From assembly GCA_948567375.1 (NCBI GenBank), contig OX419761.1, positions 41,852,501 through 41,916,500 on the forward strand: 64,000 nucleotides of DNA. Reading direction: 5' to 3'. A program made the translations under genes and the position numbers. Of this stretch, positions 1-11,350 are shown piece by piece. The notes under the pieces were generated by a model. The model was not told the origin of the DNA. It ran no database searches and worked only from the letters and a program-made list of their open reading frames with translations. The number at the start of each line of letters is the position of its first letter. The stretch's first letter is position 1. This DNA comes from Lunularia cruciata. Taxonomy: Eukaryota; Streptophyta; Marchantiopsida; Lunulariales; Lunulariaceae.

Positions 1-1934
1 GGGTGAGGTGTTTCCATAGGAGAACGCGACAAATGGTGTGGAATCTATGGGATAAATTGCCGCCACACTACATTGTGCCGTTTGCAGCACGTTTGCACCT
101 TGGGTTGAATTTGCTGAACTTGGCGGAGCGAACTCAGATGGTGTCGCATTTCCATCCCAATTTGAGAAAGGAGGTTGATGTAGAGGAGCAGCAGTACATT
201 TTGCAACTCAGAAGCACCGACGAGTACTACAAGAAGACGGGAAAGACTGTGGAGATCAAAGAGAGTACTCCAAACTCAAAGAAGCAAAGTTGGCAAGGTG
301 AAGCCGACAACAAGAAGAAACCTTGGAAGACCAAGAGAGGAAACCCGAGGTGAGGTATGGTGGTGATCAAGTCAGAAGATGAAGACTTGGAAGGTGACGC
401 CGAGCTCAAGACCGAAGACTCAAAACACGAGGAGGAGCCCGAGCTAACGCTACTGAGTGGAGATATGAGTAGCAATAGCGAGGAGGGTGGAGAAATGACA
501 TTGGCACCAGCTGTTGAAGAAGAAGAAGAAGTATCGGCAGCAATTGAAGCCAAGGACAACACGCAGTTGGAAGCCGAAGTACCCAAGCCCAAAGAGAAGC
601 AGATCCCAGTGCAGAGGGGAGTCCGCTCGAGGCGTAAGGTGAAGTACGATGCAGGTCTGAGTACGGTGAAGGAAGAAGCACATGAAAGCTTGGGAAGCAA
701 GGCGTCCATTCCGGTATGATGATTGCAGAGAAGGAGGCGAGTATCGGATGAACATGAAGTACGAAGGGAAGTGGCCATGCAAGAAGAAGTAAACCCAAGC
801 AATGGAGTGGAGTACCTATGGGAGGTAGTGTGTCCTCTGTTGGTGAAGTTAGAGAAGAAGAAGAAGGAGATGCAGTAGACTTGTCTAGAGGTCAAGACTG
901 TTTTGCAAGTGTTGGCAAGATTAGAAGAAGAAAACTCAGAGTTGAAGAAGAGTATAACCCGAGGTGAGGAGGAAAGGGAGGTACTGCAAGCAGAGGCAGT
1001 AGTGAGAAGTCAGGTAATTGAAGATCTAGAGAGAGAAGTGAGATATTGAGAGGATCTTGTTAAGAAGAGTGACATAGCAAGGGAGAGACAAGTAGCTGAG
1101 TACGAGATCTTGAAGCAGTAGTTTGCTGATTCAAGAGTAGAAGTTATCCATGCTATGGCGAGAGTAGTAGAGAGAGAACAAGAGCTTGATAGGGTGATGG
1201 AGAGTGTAGAGGAGAAGAAGCAACTTTGGCAAAGAGAGTTGGCTGCACGATATAGGGAAGAAGAGAGATTACGAGAGTTACTTCGTAATTAGGAGGAGAA
1301 AGTTGTATAGAAGGAGAAGGAGAAGGAGACAATGAAGGCCAAGTTCAAAGCGGAATTGGCAATGTATAGGGAGGACTGGCTTGCAGATCGAGAATAAGAG
1401 CGGAAGACAAGATTGGAGCCTTTGAAGGAGATAGTCCTCCGGATGAATGCAATGTTGAGTACAGAGGCCAACATTCAGATTGAAGAGACAAGGCTGCACG
1501 AGTTGAAGTTGTTGGTGCAGGAGACGAGGTGAAGATAGGCAAAGGACACAGATTTGAATGCCTTGTTAATTAGTCTCAGAACTCGTGTAGACAGGAAGAT
1601 CTTAGAGGTAGAAGACAACATTTCAATTAGATTAGACTTAGTAAAAATAGAATTAGAAAAACTTCAGAAAGATGTTAGAGCAAAGCCCAAAGTAGATAAC
1701 ATAGGAGTGCAGATGTCTTCAGAGTTAGAGATGGGGACATTGGAGAAGAGTGGATCAAGAGATGGAGAGTTAGACAGATTACCCACTAGTGGAATTTTAG
1801 ATCAGGAAAGAGAATTGCTGAAATTGGTAGAAGAAGTAGAAGATAAGAAACCCGAGGATAGAGTAGTAGGAAGTAAAATTACTTCGGGTTTGGGTTTGAA
1901 AGCCAATGACAAAGTAGACATTGGATCGGAGTAG
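1..1934 (+). pseudogene. Gag-like coiled-coil protein remnant, copy G1 (5' cut by window edge)
   Basis: I do not recognise this as a named family. The first open stretch (3-353) contains FAARLHLGLNLLNLAERTQ followed by SHFHPN, a block that recurs in copies G2, G3, G8 and G9. A second stretch (357-719) is very acidic (EEEEEVSAAIE) with lysine-rich runs. The region 720-1500 is a stop-broken Glu/Lys/Arg-rich coil. Stretch 1554-1934 reads LRTRVDRKILEVEDNISIR, which matches LREKVDMKMLEVGDNMSQR in G3. The order is N-terminal motif domain, acidic middle, long coiled coil. No zinc knuckle, protease or polymerase was found. It is inferred to be a structural (Gag-like) protein of a repeat element. Several frame breaks make it non-functional. 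Confidence 0.6.
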
Positions 1935-2733
1935 TAACAGTTTGGAGATTTGAAGAGGCAGATATGAAGAGGTGCATTGTCATTTTGGATCTGCAGGTTA
2001 GAAAAGTTGTTGTAGAACGGTATAGTTGTTAGAACTATCGATTGATTCACTACTTAAGAGTGGCATTCACAGTCAGATGTTGTTCAGTGCTCATTATTTC
2101 TGAGAATAGATAAAGCGAAGTGCTGTGAAGCAGTGCTCGTCGCTTGAGCTTGATTCCGAGTATCGACTTTGCAATTATGTTTGTGAGTGTTTGGAGAATT
2201 TTGAAGTGCAAGTTAGAGTGTTTGTTGGATGTTGGATTCCACAGCCTTGATCTTCATTCTGTGTGTTTGATCCTAAGTGAAGTGCAATTGAAGCAATGCC
2301 TTGACAGACCTGAGAGATATTGTAGTGTTGGTAGTATTTTGCATTTGTGAATGCAGTGTGAAGTTGATGTGAAGCAATTTTGATCGAGGAAGTTGTGCTT
2401 TCGGTGGAAGGGTGGAACACAATTCTGAGGCAAAGTTGTTTTGTAGTGAAGTGCCATTTTTGGGAGAGCCTGAATCATCACAATCAAGATTGTTTGGAAA
2501 GATTTGAAGGAGTTGTGATTATGGAGTGTTAATTCGTGACAAGACTGCAAATCAGTGCTTGTTACTCCCTTCTGGGTGTGGTTTCTACCTGAGAGATTAA
2601 AGACGCAATCAAGAAGAACTACATTGTTACTGTTTGACTTTGTATTTGGACATTTCTGACTCGTATCTCTGCGGGAACAAACTTTACGTACCCGATTACT
2701 GCAAAAGTGATATTTGCCGGGTTGTCACAATAG
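1935..2733 (+). repeat. 3' noncoding tail of G1 ending in terminus R'
   Basis: The first ~570 bp match 10200-10770 behind G3 almost throughout (for example GAGATTTGAAGAGG..AGATATGAAG, GGATCTGCAG and GCAATGCCTTGACA are shared). The tail runs on to the motif GGTTTCTACC..AGAGATTAAAGA at 2580 and ends in GGTTGTCACA at 2720-2729. The same ending, as GGTTGTTACA, closes copy G8 near 44155. This may be a 3' LTR or UTR. No matching copy was found 5' of the coding part, so the LTR interpretation is unproven. Confidence 0.5.
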
Positions 2734-2851
2734 GATGAATGTACTAATAGTAAAATGGTAAGAACATGTCACATTTTGCTAGAAGTGAAGAGAAAGTGTC
2801 ACAAGTTGCACTTCATTTAGTGTTTGTTATTTAACCTCTTAGGTAGAAACC
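2580..2851. repeat. Tail-to-tail inverted repeat where G1 (+) meets G2 (-)
   Basis: The left arm at 2580-2600 (GGTTTCTACCTGAGAGATTAA) is the imperfect reverse complement of 2831-2851 (TTAACCTCTTAGGTAGAAACC). The two termini overlap on TGTCACA at 2723-2729. This is explained by two copies of the same family abutting in opposite orientation, one probably inserted into the end of the other. Confidence 0.6.
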
Positions 2852-3900
2852 ACTCCTAGTATGAGGGTAGAGGTACCTACTATGGCACTCTAACTAAATT
2901 GCTCTCAAAACTACTTGTAAGCAAAGATACCCTAAAGGCAATGGTCCACTTTGCTTCAAAGCCTCCAACCTCAATAGCATGTTCTACCCTTCCCTAAAGG
3001 CATGCCATCAAAGGGTTTTAACTAGCAAGCAAATATTGTAGATTCTCAATTCTATGTTACTAATGGCACTTGGGATGAATCAAATCCATCATCATGCCAC
3101 TCTTCACATTCAGATTCCAACTGCCAAACCTTCTTCTTGGATTTGACAATCTCAATCCTTTAGCAAGATTCACATGTCTACAATTGCAAGAGCATTCAAA
3201 GCCAACACTAGGTGAATATAGATTGATAAGACTAGACTTTGATGTGACACAAAGTGTAGGTAAAGTGGACATGTTCATTGTCACCCCAAAGGGTCTTGGA
3301 TGGCTAAGTAGGGTCCTTACCAAACCTACCTACTCCACCACCACCAATTATGGTCTTAATTCCTATCTTATCTACCCTAACAACTTAATTAAGGATTTAA
3401 AAAATGTGTGAGGGAAGGTGCCAACCCTTCCTAGATGCATGCATGCAAGTAATGATTGTCTACCTAACCTACTACATTAAATGGTTCTTTGGCCAAAACT
3501 TTGCAAACTGTCATTCATCCCAAAAATTGTACCGGACCAAAGCCTTTGGTCTCATTTGTACTTTACAAATGTACAACAAATATCCATATCTAAGAGGATG
3601 GGTTAAGAGTTGTTGCAAGAAACTAATAGAGTTTTCTGAAAATTTATTAGGAGAGATCAAAGAATGTACACTAATCTAACATTATGGTTCCTTTTGTTAT
3701 CTCATGTTCCTTTGGCACTACACTCTAATGAAAGAGCATCCTTTACCTTAAGTTGTCAAAGAAATTCTTTGGTTTGCTCAACAATCTTCAGCAAATAGGA
3801 GCTCTTTACTTTGTTGAATTTCCTATCTGCATATCTCCAAAGTTGGAGAGCAAGCTGGTGCATCAGTTATTCTTCACTTTTCTTCCCCTTACTAATTAAG
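2723..3900 (-). repeat. 3' tail of minus-strand copy G2, terminus R
   Basis: From 2723 the sequence runs AATGTACTAATAGTA, GTAAGAACATG, AACCTCTTAGGTAGAAACCACTCCTA and GAGGGTAGAGGTACC. The same ordered blocks recur at 6646, 19101 and 54608, and as the reverse complement at 35790-35995 and 43990-44156. Open frames at 3094-3411 and 3404-3679 on the plus strand resemble nothing I know and run antisense to the inferred element, so I treat them as chance. Confidence 0.5.
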
Positions 3901-6480
3901 CCTAGAGGCACAATTCCTGGAATTGATAGTTAGTTGCTCTTCCTTCAACTTCTTCTTGGAGCATTTCCATGAATTGTGCTCAAACTTCCTCTACCTACTA
4001 GATTTCCTCCTTCTTCTTTACTTTGATTTGCAAGTACTTTGCCTAAAAATCATCATTCAACTTCTGGTGCAAGTGTTCTTGTTTGGCCTCTTTCTCCATG
4101 GCCAAAGCCAATTCCTTTGCTTGGCCCCCAACTTTACCACAACCTCCTTTTGATGCCCAAGTATTTGTAAGTCCAAGGTTGCATTTCAAACCTTAGTGTC
4201 ATTCAACTCTTTGTGTAGGTTCTGCACCCCCTTGTCTTGAGCCTTGAGTTGATATTCGTAGTTGAGCTCCTTCTCCTTGTTTTCCATTTGTAGCTTCTTC
4301 AACTCCAATTGTATTTGGCCCAATTCCTTCTCCAAACCTTACTGCATGCAAGCCAAGAGGCATTCTTCTTCTTCTCTTTGAAGACTTCCTACACCAAGGC
4401 ATTCAGCTTGTTTTCTTCCTCCTTGATGTGATCTTGGCTTTGGATTACTTCTTCTTAAAGATTAGTTTATTGGGCTTTCCAAGTATAAATCTTCTTGTGC
4501 ATTCTCTGTACCAAGATGGTATAATCTACAATCTCTAGACACTTGTGCTAGTACTCGGGTAGTAAGAGTTCCATCAATTGCAAAACCAACCCCACCAAAT
4601 GGATAACAAAGTTGGCTCTTCCAAAACTTGGTTGCCAATGGTCCAACTTGATTGTTCTCCTATCTCTTGCAAGGTCTGTGAGCCGGCCTGTCTCTCACTT
4701 AGGATGAACTTTTGATGGCCATTATGGTAGCACACCATGGACTAAGAAGGCAAAGAACCCCAACTCTATCATACTCCTCCAAGGCTAACACTCCAAGACT
4801 CAGGACATTGCTTACTAGAGAACTCAATGAGAGAGAGATAGTTGCAAATGAAAGGATGATGAGTACCTCCTCACCCTCAATTTATATACTTTTGAAATAG
4901 TTACACACCAAAGTTACTAATTATTGGAGTAACTCAAGTTACTAGGCTAAAAGTCAAATAAAGTCAAAAAGCTAAAGGAATATCTATACTCATGGGAATT
5001 CTCCTAAGCATGTGGTATTATCTTGATCCAACCACTAAGTCAAGGTTTCCTTCACATGGGCTATTCTTGGACTATAGAAGATTCCGAAACAAAAAAGCTT
5101 GTGGATCCAAGAGTTCTCAACTCTTTCCTCAAAGCCAAACACCTAGGAATAATACCAAGTCAATACACTAGAAACCAAAATAGTGGTGCTCATCTTTTCC
5201 ACTTCCTCTTAGGTAAGATCCCCTCTATCTTAGCTATGACTTACTTTAGATAATCATGACTAATATAGAACCATCCTTTATCTCTATATAAATAATATCT
5301 CTCAAGTACTTATAATACCAAACTAAATATCACAATAACACATACATATACAAATGGGTGTCATAGGTTGGGGCTTCCACTTCTTCTTTAGTACATACAC
5401 CTTTGTTTCCTCAATGTCTATGTCTCCTTCAAGTTTGGCCTTGTCCTTGTCTTGGGACTGAACAACCTTTGGAACTTTGGGCCAAAGTTCATCTCCTTCT
5501 CTCGTGTGTGTTTCTTTCCAAAGATGTGGATCAAGGAGTGGGGCTTGGGAGTTTGGGCTTTAGGCCACTCACCTCTTCTGGGATTTCCTTGTCCCTTTCT
5601 AGTACTTCTTCTTGATCTTTGGATATTGGGAGTTTAGGAGAAGATTGGGTGTCCTTGAACTGGTCTTTTTCTTCTTGGCCTTCTTCCTTCAATTGTAGAG
5701 TGAAGGACCCTTCTTCTTCTTCTTCTTTGGTTTCCTTTCCCAAACTAGCTTCTTCCTCTTCCTTGGTTTCAAAAGCCACATTCATGATTGAAGGGTTCTT
5801 CTTTGCTTGCTTCTTGGCTAGGGTGGTAGTTTGGGCAGGTGGTGCTTGTTTCTTCTTTGTCTTGGTGTTAACACCTCCTCATCCATTAGCATGAATTTTC
5901 CAGGCTGTGAAATTCTTCATTGGCCTCACAATATCTCTTAATTATCAACTTTCCCTTGGTTAGGAAGCAAAGTAATCTTTAGGAGGATAATGACTTGGGA
6001 TTCTCTTGCACTCCTCCTTGTTTAGTAAGTTAAGCCCCATGTAGAAATGGATCTTGAAAGAGGCTAGGTAATTTGCTCCTATCTCATCTAGAAAGTTACA
6101 TTGAAATGTTTGGGCCTATACGTAAAACATGCAAGCCCAGTTGACAAGCTTGCTCTTGTACATCTTATGAAAGAAGATGGCTTGGGTACTGTTAATAAAG
6201 TCCTTTGTTTGTGACAGGAAAAATTCATAGCCACTTCCATGACTGCTTGCTAAGCTAGGTCCTTATAATTGAGAACTTGCCACCCATTATTGTGGTTGCA
6301 AGGTTCTCCAAAAGTGTCTTTGATCTCTTGGGTCAATTCCTACTCACAGAACTTGGCATTAATAGTCATTGCTCTTGTTTTCCTTGCATTGGGACCAAGT
6401 AAATTCCTCCAAAATTTTTCTGTCCAACCCATAGGATTTTCTCTCAATTCCTCACTACTTCTCAACTTTTGACTCCTGGT
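3900..6480 (-). pseudogene. Gag-like protein remnant, copy G2, split by a solo LTR
   Basis: Read on the minus strand, the region 6190-5960 translates as a segment containing FKIHFYMGLNLLNKEECKR and then IPSHYPPKDYF, the family motif. It is followed at 5785-5531 by an acidic/lysine-rich stretch (KEEEEASLGKETKEEEEEG). After the solo LTR (4677-5363) the reading continues at 4640-3920 as a stop-broken Glu/Lys coiled coil. Domain order equals that of the other copies. An in-frame stop lies just before the motif and others follow. Function is unknown. Confidence 0.55.
4677..5363 (-). mobile_element. Solo LTR of the Y2 Ty3/gypsy family
   Basis: These 687 bp match both Y2 LTRs (26403-27092 and 33524-34214) from end to end. 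On the plus strand they run from TGTGAGCCGGCCTG to AAATGGGTGTCA, which in element orientation is a canonical TG...CA LTR. No internal Y2 sequence adjoins it, so it is a solo LTR from LTR-LTR recombination. The flanks are AGGTC on the left and TAGGT on the right. They share AGGT with a one-base offset but are not a perfect 5-bp target-site duplication. It interrupts G2. Confidence 0.85.
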
Positions 6481-6645
6481 CTCATAAATGATTTTGAAGT
6501 TAGTTGCATGCCAATCCTAGAGCAAGAATCCCACGTGCTTGCTCCAAATTATCTCTCTCCTATAGTACATTGCACATGCATCCACTATTGGGCTTTGGAG
6601 GATGGCTCCAAGTGCCTTCTTCATGGTTTTCTGAACAAACACCTA

Positions 6646-7310
6646 TGACAACCAAGTGTCAATGTACTAATAGTATAAACAGTAAGAATAGGTTGTTCCT
6701 ACAAGGATACGAGTTGGAATTGACTCAAAATGAAGGTCAAACATCACATATGTCACAAGTTGTCTATTCTTGCCCATTTAACCTCTTGGGCAAAAACCAC
6801 TCCTAAACAAGGGTAAGGATACCCACATTGGCATCCTACATAAAAGAGATATTAACGACCACTTAATCAAAAGGTCTAATCTAATAAACCATTGATAGTG
6901 GTGATACACTTCATACTAAAGGCCTCTTCCTCTTGCAGAGCCTCTTTTACCTTGATAGCTAGTCCCTTCATATAGGTACATTTCACCCCAAAATTTGGTT
7001 TTCAAGCTAAAGGTTCTTTCACCCTAATGACATTGTTGATTGCGTGCATCTCTTCCCAGAAATTGCAATCACAACAAAATCCAAAATTGATTGTCTAAAT
7101 GAATGTTTTATTCGGTGGTACTCTCAATGCTCCATTGTGCCCAAAATCATTCTTCACATTGACTTGCTTGTTTAAAATGTCAAGGGTTACTTCCTTGATA
7201 ATGTGAAAATTTCATGCCTAAGTACTCTTGCATTCATTCCCGCTAAAATTGAGGAAGTTACCTTTGCAACTTTCTGAATTTTGTGCAAATTTCATAAGCA
7301 AGGACTTGTG
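6646..7310 (-). repeat. Terminus R and 3' tail of minus-strand copy G4 (part 1)
   Basis: It starts TGACAACCAAGTGTCAATG and is collinear with 54608-55290. Shared blocks include the GGCAAAAACCACTCCTA region, a GATAGTGGTG..GCACTTCA block, and GTACTCTCAATGCTCCA. Collinearity stops near 7310 and resumes near 10765, which places an insertion between. Confidence 0.55.
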
Positions 7311-8029
7311 GTACCCACATTTGTTTTGTTTTTGATGGGTTTTAAAGAAGAAGTGTATTGTTATAGCTAAAGTGAGGCTAAACAAGGAAGAAAAGAGAAA
7401 AATCATGTGTTTGGGAGAGACCTAAAGAAGTTGACATTGTGTCAAAGGAAGAAGGACTTGGGTCAGACTTATAGGGTGGTAGACCCAAAGAAGGTCGCCT
7501 TGTATTTGGATAATCAATGCAACCCAAAGAAACTGTAACAACTTTTCTTTGGGTCACACAAATCAAGAAGGTACCATTCAAGAAAATGGCTCCTTTGGGG
7601 TGATGAAAGTTGAGAGTGATAGGAAACAACATGCAAAATCTGTGAGTGTTGATTGCAAATTGATTGAAGAATAACTGCACCGCGTAGCACTATAAAATTA
7701 AGACTTTGTCAAGGAAGTAATGAAATGTCAAGAGGATATCTTGTTCCTCTTAGTAGTCATCCCAAAGGAATGAAAATCATGAGACCAAATGAGAATTTGA
7801 TTTTCCAAGAACCAGATGGAGTTAGAATCACATGTCAAGGAGAGAGGATAGTGTTCCAATGACCTAGAATTCATGAACACACTATGCCAATGAAGATCAG
7901 AAGTAGAGTTCTGCACTTGCAATGAGGAATCTTGCAATTTAGAGAGTAGAAATGATAGCCAAGATCAAAGTCCTTAGCAGGCTTTGTATCACATTTTTGG
8001 CTTGGAATTGGAATTTGAGCTTCCTAGGG

Positions 8030-9995
8030 TTCATGGCAAAAATTGCTACCAATAAATGTTAGGATGGCCCTAAAGCAAAGGAGAAGAGAAGGAATCCAGC
8101 TTGATGGATTGAGTTGGATTGGAGACTTTTGTCGGGAAGTGGGGCTAGAGAGTCAGATGTGATCAAGGGTGATCAAGAGTCAGATGTGATCTGTGGTAAG
8201 GGTGATTCATTGGATGAGATTGCAATGGTGAGGAATTCCTTCAATTCCTTTTGCACCTAGAATGAATACAAGGTAGATACCTACAAGGACCCAATGAGGT
8301 GAAGTATTGTCGGGGCTCTAATGGCAATGTTAAAGCCTGAGCATACCACCCATGTAACAAAACAATAGGTTTTGTTCTTCCCTCAATTGTTCATAGGAGG
8401 AAGGGTGAATTGGGCTAGGTGCTTTCTCCATTGAATGAGGCAGATGATTGGAAATTGGAGAATGCAAACACCCCCGCATTATCTTGTACCATTTGCTATG
8501 CACTTTTATTTAGGATTGAATTTGCTTAACTCAAAGGAGAAGGAAAGGTTGGTGTCTCACTTCCATCTAGATCTTCATCAAGATGCAGATGAAGATGAGC
8601 AAATTTACATAAGGGTAATTTGAGAAGAAGATACTCATTATGCTAGAATTGGCCTAGAGAAGAAGATGTCCATTCCCATTCCACATCCAAGATTGAGGAA
8701 GCAAAGTTGACATGAGGAGGTGGCTTCACTGCTCAACAACAAAAGTCTTGGCAATGGAACCCAAGGCATGAGAGGGTGGTAGCAAACCTATCATTAAGGG
8801 CAGAATCAAAAGGCAAAGTAGAGTCCAAGGATGGGGAGTCAAAGGAAGAAGAAGATGAGCTCACTTTGCAAAGTAAGAATCAAGCAATGGAAGTGAAGGT
8901 GAGCTTGAAGTACAACAATTGGGTGAAGAGGTTGTTGAAGAAGAAGAATGGGAGTTCCATGAAGAGATTGATCAAATGGAAGAAAGCAATGGCCAATATC
9001 TGGAACTATAGGAAGAATATATTCCTAAGGAGTCAGTATTGGTATTTCCAAGGGGAGTAAGAACAAAGCAAAGTTTGCATGCTATAGTAGTGCAGCCAAG
9101 CCGAGTTGTAGAAGAGAAGGAAAGCTTGGAGGAGATTACCTTGAATGTAAGAAGATCAAGGCTTTGGGGTAAGGCACTAGTGGAAGAGGGACCCACCAAA
9201 GCCAAAGACAACAAATGCAAGAGAATTCAGTCGAGTAGATTATCTAGAAAAGATTGTTTGTCCTTTAATTTTGCAATTGCCAAAGACAAAGAAGGAATTT
9301 GAGCAAGATCATCCATAGGTGCAAAATGAATTGCAATGCGTTCTTCACCTCTGGATGATCTTGCTTGAGATACTGAACTATATGAGTGGAAAAGTCTTGC
9401 AGATGAAGAAGAGGTTAACCCAAGGAAAGGAAGAAGCCAAAGTACTTTGGGTTGATGTAGTGGTTTGGGACCAGTGGTTGAAGGATTTGTACAAGAGTTT
9501 TGAGGAGTGGGGGAGTATTATTAAGCACCAAGAAGAAGTAGTGAGGGAGAAGAACATGGTATTTGAGAAATTAATGGCAGAATTTAAGGATGCACAGATG
9601 GAAGCTATGCATTCCAAGGCCATTGCAGTTGAAATGGAGCAAGAGTTGGAGAGTTTAAGAACGAGTGCTCAAGAGAAGGATCAAGCCTGGCAACATGAGT
9701 TGGCCAGTCGATAGCAAGAAGAAGAGCAATTGCACAGATTAGTGAAGAATGCAGAAGCTCAATTTGTTTGCTACAAAGAGGAGACAAGGAAGAGACGGTG
9801 AAGAATGTAGAAATGCATAATTTGTTGATTTGTCTTAGAGAAAAAGTAGATATGAAGATGTTAGAGGTAGGAGACAATATGAGTCAAAGATTAGAGCTTA
9901 TTAGATCAGAATTAGATGAATTGTGCAATGATTTGAAGGTAGGAACTAAATGTGAAGTAACTAATGTAGGAGTGCAAGTGTCTTTGGGTGAGTAG
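8030..9995 (+). pseudogene. Gag-like coiled-coil protein remnant, copy G3
   Basis: Near 8310-8350 the frame reads ALMAMLKPEHTT, matching ALMKILKPKQTT in G8. The motif FAMHFYLGLNLLNSKEKER..SHFHLDL is at 8435-8623. An acidic/lysine-rich middle follows (8776-9060 and 9039-9302). A coiled coil lies at 9319-9714 (EVVREKNMVFEKLMAEFKDA), and the C-terminal LREKVDMKMLEVGDNM block is at 9768-9995. Domains are in the same order as G1. At least four frame breaks are present. No enzyme motif was seen. Confidence 0.6.
8148..8203. repeat. Two-copy 28-bp tandem repeat
   Basis: AGAGTCAGATGTGATC begins at 8148 and again at 8176. It is a short local duplication inside the G3 leader with no evident function. 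Confidence 0.7.
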
Positions 9996-10764
9996 CTTGA
10001 GTTTTCTGAAGGACTTAGAGTAGAGAAAGAGGATAGAGTTAGGATACCCGTGATTTCAATTTTAGTTTAGATTGAAGACAAGACAATTGTAGAAGGAGAA
10101 ATAGCAGTAGTAGTAGATGAACCCAAAGTGCAGGAGGTGATCATAGTTACATCAAGTGTAGAAGCCAAAGTAGAGGTTATCATTGGGTCAAATTAGGAAC
10201 TAACTGATTGAGATTTGAAGAGGTAGATATGAAGAAGTGGAATGTCACTTTGGATCTGCAGATTGGTAATGTAGCAATTGAAGCGGTTTAAGTAGTTTAG
10301 ATAACTATCAGTGCTTTGCCTATTTAAAGGAAGTATTTGCAATGTTGTGTTGTTCAATATTCATATTTCAAAGTTGAGTAAAGCAAAGTGTTGTAACTCA
10401 GTGCTTGTTGTTTCAGCTTAATTTCAAGTATCAATCATGTGCGCATGTTTGTAAGTGTTTGGAGAAGTTCAAATTGCAAATCAGTGTGTGTTAGATGTTG
10501 GATTTTGTAGTGGTGATTTTCATTTTGCGTGTTTGATCCTGAATGGAGTGCAATCTAGGCAATGCCTTGACAAATTTGTGAAGAATTGTAGTGTTGGTAG
10601 TAGAACACATTTGTGATCACAATGCTGGATTGATGCAAAGCAGTTTTGGTTGAGGAAGTTGTGCCTTAAATAGAGGGGTAGAACAAAATCCCAAGGCATT
10701 CCAACATTTTTTCATGGTGAAGTAGCCTTCTTTGAGAGAACTTAACCATAACAATCAAGATTGG

Positions 10765-11350
10765 TTGATTTGACAATTCTCACCTCTACTCAACCAAGTA
10801 TGCAATCAAAGATGTAAGCAAAATCTATTCAACACAAAGACTCAGAAGAGATGTTTGAGATAAATGCTTTGTTCATGAAAAAAGTGGACATTGTTTCTAT
10901 GGGTTGCAACCCATACATATAGTTTCCTAACTATAAAGCAAAGAAGATCAATGGTCAAGAATGCTCATCATCTTTTAAATACTTCTTCTCCTCTTTATGC
11001 TAATCCTAACTACTGATCTTATCCTAAGTGCAATTAAGAACTGATTTTGCCACCGTCACCTATCACAACTACTCCTTGTCATTTACTATACAAGTCATTA
11101 CACTTACACAATTATTGGCTATAGAACTTTCCTAAGTCAAAAAGTATTTTTGGGCAAAGATAGACGTCAAGGCAAAGATTATCTTTAGGCCAAAGAGCAT
11201 GTTAGGCCAAAGATATTTATCAAGACAAAGATATAGCTTCGGGCCAAGGGTGCATTATATACTTAATAGATTTTTACCTATTTCCCTTGGGCTAACAATT
11301 ACCTTCGTCCTAAAACCTATTGTGAGATGCTACCTTTGCTTTGAAGGGGC
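10765..11350 (-). repeat. 3' tail of copy G4 (part 2)
   Basis: Collinearity with the G9 tail resumes here. ACCAAGTATG..ATGTAAGCAAAATC matches 55310 onward, and TTCTATGGGTTGCAACCCATA, the CCTAAGTCAAAAA block and the CTTGGGCTA block all have counterparts at 55400-55760. It continues part 1 (6646-7310) after the G3 insertion. No gene is seen. Confidence 0.5.

Larger units (their letters stand above)
7310..10765 (+). mobile_element. ~3.45-kb insertion carrying gag-like copy G3
   Basis: The related tail at 54608-55800 is continuous where this one is broken, so 7310-10765 is an insertion relative to it. It holds a plus-strand G3 coding remnant and a 3' tail (10200-10770) matching that of G1. The exact ends are not resolvable by eye. 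Part 7310-8030 contains no recognised gene. Confidence 0.45.

Noticed and set aside
227-895. 222-codon minus-strand open frame, Ser/Leu-rich
   Set aside because: It is the antisense of the Glu/Lys-rich coding part of G1 (GAA/GAG read backward as TTC/CTC). It has no independent evidence.
3094-3411. 105-codon plus-strand frame (MPLFTFRFQLPN...)
   Set aside because: It runs antisense to the G2 tail, has no recognisable domain and no counterpart in the other tails.
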